A stretch of DNA of 64,000 bases from Pythium myriotylum (lineage: Eukaryota > Oomycota > Peronosporomycetes > Pythiales > Pythiaceae): contig JALJCQ010000013.1 in the NCBI GenBank assembly GCA_023091665.1, forward strand, positions 2,356,001-2,420,000, given 5' to 3'. Shown here piece by piece: positions 21,923 to 33,766 of the stretch. The position numbers were made by a program, and so were the translations under genes. Each line of letters starts with the position of its first letter. Within the stretch, counting starts at the first letter, position 1. Below the pieces are notes generated by a model. That model was not told the DNA's origin. It saw only the letters and a list, made by a program, of their open reading frames with translations, and searched no databases.

Positions 21923-24900
21923 CATCTGGCCGACGATGGCACAGTCCAAGCGGTTGGCGTGGGAGACATTCTCATGTCGATGAAGACTCCAAGCGGTGTC
22001 AAGAAGGGTTTGCTCACCAACGTGTGGCATATCCCCAAGCTCAGCCGCAACCTGTTCTCGGTCGGAAGATTCACGGAGGACGTTGCTCCCGTGACGTTCG
22101 ACAAGGACGGTTGCTTTGTCATGCTGAAGGGCGCCAAGCGGACCATCGGCACTCGAATCGGCAAGGGTCTGTTCAAGCTCAACATGTCTCCAGTGTCGAC
22201 TGAAGCAGCCCACGCCGCCAGTGCAAGACGAGGTCGCGCCATGTCCAAGTCGTACCTGTGGCACCTCCGACTCGGTCACATCGGCTTCAGCGGACTCGAA
22301 ACCATCGTCAAGAAGGACCTCGCCGACGGACTCGACATTGGGTCTGTGCAAGAGTGGGAGGTCTGTGAAGGCTGTGCACTCGGCAAGCTGACTCGCGTCA
22401 AGTTCCAGTCGGGCACGACCAAGCGGTCTGCGAATCTGCTTGACGTCGTGTACAGCGATGTGGCCGGCCCCATGAAGACTCCGACTTTCGGCGGCATGAA
22501 GTACTTTGCCACCTTCACCGACGACAAGTCTCGACTGTGCAAGTTGTACCTGATGCGGTCCAAGGACGAAGTCTACGACAAGTTCGTCGAGTTCGTCAAC
22601 TGGGCCGAGAACCAAACCGGTCGTCGAGTCAAGGTGCTTCGAACCGACGGCGGCGGCGAGTACCAGTCGGCCAAACTTGCCAAGTTCTGCCGCAAGCGTG
22701 GCATCGAGCACGACGTCACGCCGCCATACACGCCTCAGTTGAACGGTGTGGCGGAGCGCATGAACCGAACCATCGGTGAGTGTGGTCGTTGCAAGCTCCA
22801 CCATGCCAACTTGTCCGACGAGTACTGGGGCGAAGCCGTCATGACTGCAGTCGAAGTTCGCAACCGACTTCCGACCCGCGCTCAAGACTTGTACAAGTCG
22901 CCGTACGAAGAATGGTACGGGAAGAAGCCCTTGCTCGCCAACTTCAAGGTGTTCGGCTGCCATGCGTACGTCCACGTGCCCAAGGAGAAGCGGTCGAAGT
23001 TCGACGCCCGAGCCATCTTGTGTCGGTTCCTCGGCTACTCGGACCACGAGAAGGCGTATCGGTTTGAAGAAATCGCAACCGGCCGGATCGTCATCAGTCG
23101 AGACGCGCAGTTCATGGAAGACACATTCGACGATGGCAGGCGCGAAGAACCCTGGAGCAAGTCCGTCGAGTTCCGCGACGAGGATGATGATCAAGATGAA
23201 GCAACCGACAACCAAGATGATGAAGACATGGGTGAGCAGCCAGCCTCACCAGCACCAAGTCAGCGCAGCTACGAGCGACCGGAGTGGCAACAGGGCCAGC
23301 GGTCGCAGCGTCCAGCAGCACCAGCATCGGCCCAGCAGCCGAATGTCGACTACGCACCAGGGTCCAAGCGCCACTCTCGCACGCACTCGCTCGAGAACCT
23401 GGCTAAACCGCCAGTTGAGAAGCGCTACGGACGTGTTGGACGCACAAGTGGTGCGACTCCACCACCCACGCAAGGTCCAAGGACATCGCTCGAAGATCTG
23501 TCTGCACTGCTCACGTCGATCGAAGAGGAAGGCGTAGAAGATGAAGACGAAGAAGGCGAGGACGTGCAAGAACAAGGGGGAGAAGACCAAGATTACGAAG
23601 AGTTTGCTCTCGTCGTGAATTCAGGGGGAGAGTTGCCGACATCGTTCAAGTCGGCGATGGAATCCGACGACGCCAGCAACTGGAAGGAAGCCTGCGACTC
23701 CGAGCTCGAGTCGCTCAAGAAGAACGAGACATGGGACCTAGTCCCTTTGCCAGCCGGACGCAAGGCCATCACCAGCAAGTGGGTGTTCAAGGTCAAGGAA
23801 ACCCCCGAAGGACTCGTCGAGCGGTACAAGGCTCGACTCGTTGCCAAGGGGTTCCTGCAGAAGTACGGCATCGACTTCGAAGAGACATTCGCACCCGTCG
23901 CCAAGTTCACGTCGATCCGGACCATCCTCAGCATCGCCGCTCGACACAAGCTCATGATCCATCAGATGGATGTCAAGACGGCGTTCCTGAACGGCAACCT
24001 CGACGAAGAAATCTACATGAAGCAGCCCGAAGGCTTCGTCGACCAGCGCCACCCCGACTACGTGTGCAAGCTCAAGCGCTCGCTCTACGGTCTCAAGCAG
24101 TCGCCACGCATGTGGAACCAGACCATCGACGCCTTCATGCGCAAGGTCGGCTTCACCAAGTGCGAGATGGACCACTGCGTGTACGTCAAGCGGAGCGGCT
24201 CAGCGATGATCTTCGTGGTGATCTACGTCGACGACCTCATCCTCGCCTGCAACAGCCTCGAGTTGCTCACGGCGACCAAGCGTGCACTCAGCGAACGCTT
24301 CGAGATGTCCGACCTCGGCGAACTCAAGTACTGCCTCGGCATGGAAGTTGAGCAAGACCCCAAGCCCGGCGACGTGACCATGCGGCAGACCAAGTTCCTG
24401 CAGTCGATCCTGACCAAGTTCGGCATGCAAGACTGCAAACCAGTGAGGACCCCTCAAGACCCCGGACTCAAGCTGACCAAGGCCATGTGTGAAGGTGGTT
24501 GCAAGCACGAAGACACAATGAAGAACGTGCCGTACCGAAGTGCAGTCGGCGCACTCATGTACCTAATGGTCGGCACTCGACCAGACCTCGCAGCGGCAGT
24601 CGGCACACTCAGCCAGTTCGCCGCGGACCCGTGTCCAACACACTGGCAAGCTCTCAAGCGTGTGCTCCGGTATCTGCAAGCGACTCCGACGTACGGCCTG
24701 CAGTTCTCGGCATCGAACGACGGAAGACTGGTCGGCTACTCCGACGCCGACTGGGCTGGCGACATCGAGTCACGTCGAAGCACCAGCGGCTACGTGTTCA
24801 TGCTCAACGGCGGATGCATCAGCTGGCGCAGCAAGAAGCAGCGAACTGTCGCCCTCTCCTCGACCGAAGCAGAGTACATGGCTCTATCGGAAGCGATCCA

Positions 24901-25258
24901 AGAAGCCGTGTGGCTCAAGGCGTTCCTGTGCGAACTCGGCGAAGTTGCAAGCGACCAAGCGCTCACGGTGTACGAAGACAACCAAGGTGCGATCGCGTTG
25001 GCCAAGAACCCCGAGTTCCACAAGCGCACCAAGCACATCGACATTCGCTACCACTTCGTTCGTGAGAAGGTCGAGGACGGTCAAGTCTGTCTGCAGTATT
25101 GCCCGACCCAAGACATGCTTGCCGACATCATGACCAAACCGATCCCCACTGTCCAGTTCGACGTGCTCCGCACCAAGCTTGGTGTTCAAGACGCAGTCGA
25201 GTCGAGGGGGAGTGTTGAAGATGATGCGCCTCGAACCCAGCGTCATCATTCCAGTTGA
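21923..25258 (+). pseudogene. CopA-6 protease to RNase H, 5'-truncated
   Basis: Forward CopA interior that begins in frame at [12 protein letters not shown], just after the protease active site, and is open through integrase, reverse transcriptase and RNase H to the stop inside the 3' LTR. Gag, the zinc knuckle and the catalytic DSGA are absent, as are the 5' LTR and primer-binding site. The remaining catalytic motifs are intact. Private changes include EQDPKPGDV and KETPEGLVE. It could not transpose on its own. Confidence 0.9.
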
Positions 25259-25525
25259 AGCTCGGCAGTTGAAGCTCGGCTGTAGAAGATTCTCCTGCAG
25301 AAGATTCTCCGTCTGGTTCTGGTTTGAATCCAGTGCCACCCATCGACTTCGTTGAAGTATCCACGAAGTCAGTTTATGTTTGCATATGTTTACGATAGGT
25401 AGGACATACATTTGATTACGGTAGCGTAGGACACACACAGACGGCTTAGAGGTAGCAGTAGCGAACTAAGTCCCGATCAATTCACTTTGCATTTTGCATC
25501 CCACCAACCAAGCGACCTTCCAACA
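25213..25525 (+). repeat. CopA-6 3' LTR, internally contracted
   Basis: 313 bp. It lacks 46 bp between two copies of AGATTCTCCGT, removing three of the five GAAGATTC motifs. Ends are normal. The right flank (CGGGT) is CopB-1 interior. Confidence 0.92.
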
Positions 25526-28500
25526 CGGGTCTGTAGTGAATCGAATCCCGTGCGACTTGGTGCCTTGGAGGTAACGGAAGATGCGCTTGACGGCAATCCA
25601 ATGGACTTCATGGGGCGCTTCCATGAATCGCGAGACCATTCCCACGGCGAATGCAATGTCAGGTCGAGTGGCACACATTACATGCATCAGTGCACTAACT
25701 GCCTCGCGGTATGGGGCATTGGTGACCGGCACATCGTCTTCATTCGTTGTGGTGAGCTTGGCACTGACGTCAACTGGGCTTGCTACCGGCTTGCAGTCTT
25801 CCATGTTGAAGCGCTTTAAGATGTCACTGATGTAACGGCGCTGGCACAGAGTAACCGAACCATCTGCATTGTCGACGAGTTCGATGCCGAGGACAAACTT
25901 GCATGGACCATTGTCGGTCATCTCGAATCGCGTCTTGAGTTGTGACTTCACGTCCGTGATCAGGTCAGGCGAACTTCCAGTAATGATCACATCGTCAACG
26001 TAGACGAGTAGGAGCACACACTGGCCATCGATACACTTGATGTACAGACACGGATCGGACTTGGATGCGTTGAAGCCGATCGATCGTACGTACTCGTCGA
26101 AGGTTTCGTTCCAGACCCGAGACGCCTGTTTTAGTCCGTAGATGGACTTGAGTAGCTTGAGACAGTCGTAGCCTCGCTCGAGTTCCATGCCTTCGGGAGT
26201 CCGGATGAATACTTGTTCCTTCATCACGCCATAAAGGAAAGCAGTTACGACGTCGAGTTGCTCAACAGGCCAACCGAATGACTTTGCTAGTGCAATCATC
26301 ATGCGAAGAGTCGTGTACTTGAATACTGGTGCAAACGTCTCGGTGTAGTCGATACCGTACTTCTGCTTGAATCCTCGAGCCACAAGTCGAGCCTTGTACT
26401 TGTCGATCGAACCATCGGCACGTCTTTTGATCTTGAACACCCACTTGGCGTCGATCGCTCGTTCGCCGTTTGGAAGCTTGGCTGGTGAGAACACTTCTCG
26501 TTCTTGCATAGATCGTAACTCGGCGGTAATCGCACGCTTCCAGTGTTCTTGATCTGGGCCACTGACGGCCTCTTCATACGTGTTTGGTTCAGTGAAATCG
26601 CTGGTCTCTGTCAGGTTCGCACTTGCACGCCACCACTCGACTGGGGACATTCGTCGTCGGGTTGATCTTCGAACACTTTCCGAACCGCTTGCTTCATCGT
26701 CTGCGTCGGATTGCATTGGGTCAACTGGTTGTGGGGCACCTGAGCGGCGTTTGCCACTGTACTTGAAATTGGCCAAGTTGAGACCACCTTCGTTGTCGAT
26801 GTCATCGAGTCGTTCCAGCAAGTCGTCCATGCCTGTTGTAGTGTTTTCGAGGTACCAGCCGCCGGGCTTGGTCTCGTCGAAATTGACGTCGCGACTGATG
26901 ACGATCTTGTTAGCTTCAATGTCGAAGATCCGATACGCTTTTGATGACTCTTGATAACCGACGAATAGGCCAGGGCGAGACTTGGCGTCCCATTTCTTGC
27001 GCATCTCACTTGGTGTGAGTACGAACGCGAGACAGCCGAAGACGCGCATGTGCTTGATGCTAGGTTTCTCACCGTAGACCAGTTCATACGGTGTCTTGTC
27101 GTTGGACTTCGGTGATGGCAAGCGATTCTTGATGTAGATCGCGGTCATTGCTGCTTCTGCCCAGAAGATTTTGTCCAAACCAGCATGATGGAGCATGCTG
27201 CGACCCATCGTGACGATACTTCGGATGTTGCGCTCGGCCGTACTGTTGGTTTGGTGCGCGTATGGCACAGTGACTTGCTGCTCGATGCCTTGGTCAGCAT
27301 AGAACGCCTTGATTGCACTCGTAGCAAATTCCTTGGCTCCGTCGTGACGTACAAACTTGACACGGCGATCAAACTGGTTGCTGACTTGCTTGATGAATTT
27401 GATGATCAGTGCACTGCAGTCTGACTTGGACGCAATGCATGAACCGTGCATCAAACCACTGGATTCGTCCACGATCAGGAGCAAATACTTGCTGCCGCCG
27501 ATGCTGTCGACCTCCATCGGGCCACAAAGGTCGAGATGGATGAGTTCGAACGGTTGAAACTTGCGCTTCTCGGTGTTGGACTTGAATGGCTTCTGGACCA
27601 TTTTGCCTTGCTGGCACCCTTGGCACATCGGTGTAGCTTTGGTGCTCGTAGGCAGATCCGCGTCCTTCACCATTGACTTGTCGAGCAACAAGCGCAACAA
27701 CGGAGTCGATGCATGACCCATGCGCTCGTGCAGGATCGAGATTGCGCGGTCCGCCGAGATTGTCAAAGCTGAAGGCGAAGTGGCGCGCGGGAATGAGCGG
27801 AGCCAAAACAACCCGAACGCAAGTTGAGCAGTCGCGACGACCTTCCGCGACCTTTTGTCGAATACGCTCATTGCAGGCCCTTCGAAGACAACGCGAAACT
27901 TGCCTGACTTGTTGATCTGCGGGATTGAAAGCAGATTCTTCTTGATTCCTGGTACGTATAATACGTCGCGGAGTTCGAGGTCACGAACTTGTCCGCCGTG
28001 AATGATAGCGCGCTCGTGCACTGTGCCAACGCCGAGGATCTTGGTCTTCGTTCCTTCCGCGACCACAAGTTCACCGTGGTCGCCCTCAGCCAAACTGGCA
28101 AACATCGAGCGGTCGTTACAGACATGGTGCGTGGCACCACTGTCAATCGCCCACTTCCCAATCATGGAAGTGTCCGGCGCTATACTGGCCTCCATTGACA
28201 CAGCGAAGGCGATGGCGTCATCGTCTTCTTCATAGTCGCGTTGTACGTGGTTCGCGCGTTTTCCGCCAAAGCGACCACCGCCGAATTTGCGACCTTCTTG
28301 CTTGTTCTTGGCCCAACAACGGTCAACTAAGTGACCAGTCTTGCCGCAGTGCGAGCATACACGAGTATCTTGCTCCGACACAAACGCCTTGGCTTGGTCG
28401 TCGAGCTTGGTGGCTGCAGTCTTCATCTCGCCGGCACGCTTCACGTGCTCGTTCGTGAGAGCCTTGATCACTTCTTTAGTTCTCAAGTCGGCATTGCTCA

Positions 28501-29014
28501 TCTCGATGTGCAGAACCACGTTCTCATAGCTCTTAGGCAAACTGCGCAGCAGACAAATTGCCACATCTTCGTCCTCCATCTTCGCGCCGATGGCCACAAG
28601 CTTGGCGTGGATGTTGAGGATCTCGTTGCAGTGATGCAACACATTCGCGCCTTCCTTCATCTCCATACTAAAGAGCTGACGCTTCAAGTAGATTCGACCC
28701 GCCTTCTGCGACCCTTCGTACAACGAACGGAGTCGCTTCCATGCCACATGAGCTTCTTCACAGTCGTCGACGATGTGGTGGTACTCCGCGTCGATATGGA
28801 GGAGCATCAGGCCGAACGCGATGTTGTTGGTCCTGATGTACTCGTCCTTGATCCGCGGGTCCGAGAACGTCGGCGTCTCGTTGATGTTCACGACATTCCA
28901 CACCGACTTGGTTAGGAACACGCCTCGCATGTAGCGTGCCCACGAAGCGTAGTTGTCGCCACGGAACTTGTCAACGAGAGTCTTTGTCTTGTCCGTCATG
29001 GTACTTGGGCTCAT
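25526..29014 (-). pseudogene. CopB-1 Gag-Pol, truncated in RNase H
   Basis: Open from the ATG in the primer-binding site (29012-29014) through Gag, the knuckle CSHCGKTGHLVDRC, protease DSGATHHV, integrase (HERMGH, CQGC, VRHDGAKEF, NSTAERN) and reverse transcriptase with YVDD, to IRFTTDP where CopA-6 cuts it. The RNase H catalytic residues are lost. Variants TTGMDD, EPNTYEEA and REAVSALM match CopB-2 rather than CopB-3 and CopB-4, so two CopB sublineages are present. Confidence 0.9.
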
Positions 29015-29018
29015 AACC

Positions 29019-29373
29019 TATTAAAGGTCACGAAGTCGAGAAGAGGAGTGGACTTGACTGAAGCTTGGCAAAATGCAGAGTGAATTGATCGGGACTTAGT
29101 TCGCTGTCGCTACCTCTAAGCCGTCTTGTGTCCTACGCTACCATAAACATATGCATGTCCTACCTATCGTAATCATATGCAGAGGTATACACACTTCGTG
29201 GGTACTTCAACAAGGTTGATGGGTTGAACTGGGTTCAACCCAGAACTAGATGGAGAACTTTCCACCTGAGAATTTTCTACATGGGAATCTTCCACATGAG
29301 AATTTTCTACAGTTGAATCTTCCACAACTTGAACTTCAACTTCAAGATGTTGTGACACATTGTACCCATAATA
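29019..29373 (-). repeat. CopB-1 5' LTR
   Basis: 355 bp with TATTA...TAATA ends (reading on the minus strand). It carries the GAAnnTTC array. Confidence 0.92.
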
Positions 29374-29577
29374 GCCCTGTTCGTTCAGCCAGACGAGGTT
29401 CTTCCTGGCGATGTCGCTGCTCCAGCGATGCCGAACCAGAATGCAAATGGAGGCACGGCTGGAAGCGGTATGAGAACTATCTCGGTCCTTGGTGGTGCGG
29501 TTGTCGTAGGAGCAAGTGTGGCGCTCGCGGTGACTGCCTGGAATCAGTACTCTGACGGTGTGCTTGTGTCAGGGTGA
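29374..29577 (+). pseudogene. C-terminal stump of a host membrane-protein gene
   Basis: 67 codons open from the LTR border to TGA at 29575-29577. A flexible Pro/Asn/Gly stretch (AAPAMPNQNANGGTAGSG) is followed by a strongly hydrophobic segment (ISVLGGAVVVGASVALAVTAW, residues 36-56) and an 11-residue tail. That is the look of a single-pass or tail-anchored membrane protein C-terminus. The 5' part of the gene is not in the window: CopB-1's 5' LTR cuts it. The longest internal ATG would give only 35 codons. The open frame and composition are seen; membrane topology is inferred; the family is not recognised. Confidence 0.45.
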
Positions 29578-29733
29578 GCGTGCTTACACCCCCGAAACCG
29601 ACTGTACATCGCGTAATGTGACAACTTTCTGATGGCATTGATGACAGCAGTGACATCCGGGTCCCACTTGGATGAACGGTTGATGAGGTGCAGACAGAAC
29701 AAAGAAAAGCTGAAGTGACATTATTGAAGCTGG
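29578..29733. other. Remainder of host sliver, no gene seen
   Basis: Non-copia sequence between the stop of the stump and the broken 3' end of CopB-2. It would be the 3' untranslated or intergenic part of the disrupted gene. On the minus strand the CopB-2 frame reads 50 codons through this stretch before stopping at 29584, which is accidental. Confidence 0.5.
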
Positions 29734-30344
29734 ATGGTCACAGCCTTGAATTCCGAGGGCTTGAGTGAGCTCTTGGTGACGGGGACCGGGTAGACCCTTC
29801 GTGAGCAAGTCGGCGTTCATGGTTGAGCTTGGGCAGTACTTTACTTCGACTTCCCCGGACTTGACTTCATCACGAATGTGGTGGTATTTGATGTCGATGT
29901 GCTTGGCACGACCATGGTTTACTGGGTTCTTGGTCATCTTGATGCATGACTGGTTGTCTTCAAGAATCACCAACTTCGGACTTGGGACTTGTGCAGCGTC
30001 CAATGCTTCACGCAGTAGGCGATGGACCCACTTGCCCTCTTGAATTGCGAGACTCAATGCGATGTACTCGGCTTCGCTTGTAGATAGGGAGACACTTGAT
30101 TGCTTCTTGGATCCCCAGCTAATGGGTCCGCCGGCAAGTGTAAACACGTAGCCGGATGTTGACTTGCGGTCTGATATGTCACCGGCCCAATCGGCATCGG
30201 AGTAGCCAGCAAACTTCATGTCCGGGTCTGTAGTGAATCGAATCCCGTGCGACTTGGTGCCTTGGAGGTAACGGAAGATGCGCTTGACGGCAATCCAATG
30301 GACTTCATGGGGCGCTTCCATGAATCGCGAGACCATTCCCACGG

Positions 30345-31156
30345 CGAATGCAATGTCAGGTCGAGTGGCACACATTACATGCATCAGTGCACTAACTGCC
30401 TCGCGGTATGGGGCATTGGTGACCGGCACATCGTCTTCATTCGTTGTGGTGAGCTTGGCACTGACGTCAACTGGGCTTGCTACCGGCTTGCAGTCTTCCA
30501 TGTTGAAGCGCTTTAAGATGTCACTGATGTAACGGCGCTGGCACAGAGTAACCGAACCATCTGCATTGTCGACGAGTTCGATGCCGAGGACAAACTTGCA
30601 TGGACCATTGTCGGTCATCTCGAATCGCGTCTTGAGTTGTGACTTCACGTCCGTGATCAGGTCAGGCGAACTTCCAGTAATGATCACATCGTCAACGTAG
30701 ACGAGTAGGAGCACACACTGGCCATCGATACACTTGATGTACAGACACGGCGAATGCAATGTCAGGTCGAGTGGCACACATTACATGCATCAGTGCACTA
30801 ACTGCCTCGCGGTATGGGGCATTGGTGACCGGCACATCGTCTTCATTCGTTGTGGTGAGCTTGGCACTGACGTCAACTGGGCTTGCTACCGGCTTGCAGT
30901 CTTCCATGTTGAAGCGCTTTAAGATGTCACTGATGTAACGGCGCTGGCACAGAGTAACCGAACCATCTGCATTGTCGACGAGTTCGATGCCGAGGACAAA
31001 CTTGCATGGACCATTGTCGGTCATCTCGAATCGCGTCTTGAGTTGTGACTTCACGTCCGTGATCAGGTCAGGCGAACTTCCAGTAATGATCACATCGTCA
31101 ACGTAGACGAGTAGGAGCACACACTGGCCATCGATACACTTGATGTACAGACACGG
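30345..31156 (-). repeat. 406-bp tandem duplication in CopB-2 RT
   Basis: 30345-30750 and 30751-31156 are consecutive copies covering the YVDD region. The junction at 30750/30751 lies at a CACGG shared by both ends of the unit, which points to slippage or microhomology-mediated duplication. Confidence 0.9.
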
Positions 31157-31366
31157 ATCGGACTTGGATGCGTTGAAGCCGATCGATCGTACGTACTCGT
31201 CGAAGGTTTCGTTCCAGACCCGAGACGCCTGTTTTAGTCCGTAGATGGACTTGAGTAGCTTGAGACAGTCGTAGCCTCGCTCGAGTTCCATGCCTTCGGG
31301 AGTCCGGATGAATACTTGTTCCTTCATCACGCCATAAAGGAAAGCAGTTACGACGTCGAGTTGCTC

Positions 31367-31371
31367 AACAG
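31367..31371. repeat. Target duplication AACAG, left copy (CopB-3)
   Basis: Matches 40781-40785 on the other side of CopB-3. In CopB-2 sense the site is CTGTT within the RT gene. Confidence 0.93.
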
Positions 31372-31726
31372 TATTAAAGGTCACGAAGTCGAGAAGAGGA
31401 GTGGACTTGACTGAAGCTTGGCAAAATGCAGAGTGAATTGATCGGGACTTAGTTCGCTGTCGCTACCTCTAAGCCGTCTTGTGTCCTACGCTACCATAAA
31501 CATATGCATGTCCTACCTATCGTAATCATATGCAGAGGTATACACACTTCGTGGGTACTTCAACAAGGTTGATGGGTTGAACTGGGTTCAACCCAGAACT
31601 AGATGGAGAACTTTCCACCTGAGAATTTTCTACATGGGAATCTTCCACATGAGAATTTTCTACAGTTGAATCTTCCACAACTTGAACTTTAACTTCAAGA
31701 TGTTGTGACACATTGTACCCATAATA
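31372..31726 (-). repeat. CopB-3 3' LTR
   Basis: 355 bp. The minus-strand purine tract GAGGGGGGC (31727-31735) abuts it. Confidence 0.92.
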
Positions 31727-31733
31727 GCCCCCC

Positions 31734-33766
31734 TCAATGGTCACAGCCTTGAATTCCGAGGGCTTGAGTGAGCTCTTGGTGACGGGGACCGGGTAGACCC
31801 TTCGTGAGCAAGTCGGCGTTCATGGTTGAGCTTGGGCAGTACTTTACTTCGACTTCCCCGGACTTGACTTCATCACGAATGTGGTGGTATTTGATGTCGA
31901 TGTGCTTGGCACGACCATGGTTTACTGGGTTCTTGGTCATCTTGATGCATGACTGGTTGTCTTCAAGAATCACCAACTTCGGACTTGGGACTTGTGCAGC
32001 GTCCAATGCTTCACGCAGTAGGCGATGGACCCACTTGCCCTCTTGAATTGCGAGACTCAATGCGATGTACTCGGCTTCGCTTGTAGATAGGGAGACACTT
32101 GATTGCTTCTTGGATCCCCAGCTAATGGGTCCGCCGGCAAGTGTAAACACGTAGCCGGATGTTGACTTGCGGTCTGATATGTCACCGGCCCAATCGGCAT
32201 CGGAGTAGCCAGCAAACTTCATGTCCGGGTCTGTGGTGAATCGAATCCCGTGCGACTTGGTGCCTTGGAGGTAACGGAAGATGCGCTTGACGGCAATCCA
32301 ATGGACTTCATGGGGCGCTTCCATGAATCGCGAGACCATTCCCACGGCGAATGCAATGTCAGGTCGAGTGGCACACATTACATGCATCAGTGCACCAACT
32401 GCCTCGCGGTATGGGGCATTGGTGACCGGCACATCGTCTTCATTCGTCGTGGTGAGCTTGGCACTGACGTCAACTGGGCTTGCTACCGGCTTGCAGTCTT
32501 CCATGTTGAAGCGCTTTAAGATGTCACTGATGTAACGGCGCTGGCACAGAGTAACCGAACCATCTGCATTGTCGACGAGTTCGATGCCGAGGACAAACTT
32601 GCATGGACCATTGTCGGTCATCTCGAATCGCGTCTTGAGTTGTGACTTCACGTCCGTGATCAGGTCAGGCGAACTTCCAGTAATGATCACATCGTCAACG
32701 TAGACGAGTAGGAGCACACACTGGCCATCGATACACTTGATGTACAGACACGGATCGGACTTGGATGCGTTGAAGCCGATCGATCGTACGTACTCGTCGA
32801 AGGTTTCGTTCCAGACCCGAGACGCCTGTTTTAGTCCGTAGATGGACTTGAGTAGCTTGAGACAGTCGTAGCCTCGCTCGAGTTCCATGCCTTCGGGAGT
32901 CCGGATGAATACTTGTTCCTTCATCACGCCATAAAGGAAAGCAGTTACGACGTCGAGTTGCTCAACAGGCCAACCGAATGACTTTGCTAGTGCAATCATC
33001 ATGCGAAGAGTCGTGTACTTGAATACTGGTGCAAACGTCTCGGTGTAGTCGATACCGTACTTCTGCTTGAATCCTCGAGCCACAAGTCGAGCCTTGTACT
33101 TGTCGATCGAACCATCGGCACGTCTTTTGATCTTGAACACCCACTTGGCGTCGATCGCTCGTTCGCCGTTTGGAAGCTTGGCTGGTGAGAACACTTCTCG
33201 TTCTTGCATAGATCGTAACTCGGCGGTAATCGCACGCTTCCAGTGTTCTTGATCTGGGCCACTGACGGCCTCTTCATACGTGCTTGGTTCAGTGAAATCG
33301 CTGGTCTCTGTCAGGTTCGCACTTGCACGCCACCACTCGACTGGGGACATTCGTCGTCGGGTTGATCTTCGAACACTTTCCGAACCGCTTGCTTCATCGT
33401 CTGCGTCGGATTGCATTGGGTCAACTGGTTGTGGGGCACCTGAGCGGCGTTTGCCACTGTACTTGAAATTGGCCAAGTTGAGACCACCTTCGTTGTCGAT
33501 GTCATCGAGTCGTTCCAGCAAGTCGTCCATGCCTGATGTAGTGTTTTCGAGGTACCAGCCGCCGGGCTTGGTCTCGTCGAAATTGACATCGCGACTGATG
33601 ACGATCTTGTTAGCTTCAATGTCGAAGATCCGATACGCTTTTGATGACTCTTGATAACCGACGAATAGGCCAGGGCGAGACTTGGCATCCCACTTCTTGC
33701 GCATCTCACTTGGTGTGAGTACGAACGCGAGACAGCCGAAGACGCGCATGTGCTTGATGCTAGGTT
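31734..33766 (-). pseudogene. CopB-3 integrase C-terminus, RT and RNase H
   Basis: Open in frame from the CopB-4 insertion point (after KPSIKHMRVFGC begins) to the normal stop next to the purine tract. RT DVVTAFLYGVMKEQ, YGLKQASRVW and YVDD and all RNase H motifs are present. It is disabled only by CopB-4, which separates it from the gag-integrase half at 38469-40421. Confidence 0.9.
33762..33766. repeat. Target duplication AGGTT, left copy (CopB-4)
   Basis: Matches 38469-38473. The uninterrupted site reads GCTAGGTTTCTC in CopB-1. Confidence 0.93.

Larger units (their letters stand above)
25526..29373 (-). mobile_element. CopB-1, 3'-truncated Ty1/copia retrotransposon
   Basis: Reverse-orientation element with 5' LTR 29019-29373 and internal sequence 25526-29018. 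The 3' end (last part of RNase H, polypurine tract, 3' LTR) is replaced by the CopA-6 LTR. Its 5' LTR directly interrupts host sequence at 29374. Confidence 0.92.
29734..31371 (-). pseudogene. CopB-2 reverse transcriptase/RNase H part
   Basis: The 3' half of CopB-2. It begins (minus sense) right after the AACAG target site inside RT and runs to the last codons of the polyprotein (GIQGCDH). There the stop codon, polypurine tract and 3' LTR are missing and host sequence follows. It contains a 406-bp tandem duplication around YVDD (30345-30750 and 30751-31156); 406 is not a multiple of 3, so the frame is broken. RNase H motifs SDADWAG, SEAEYIAL and LEDNQS are present downstream of the duplication. 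Confidence 0.9.

Noticed and set aside
25466..25525. Chimeric reading frames crossing LTR junctions (for example ending [10 protein letters not shown] or [12 protein letters not shown]) as fusion genes
   Set aside because: They are accidental read-through from truncated pol into antisense LTR, and the same tails recur at several CopA junctions.
29584..29733. Novel C-terminal extension of CopB-2 (50 residues after GCDH)
   Set aside because: It is simply host DNA read after the element lost its stop codon.
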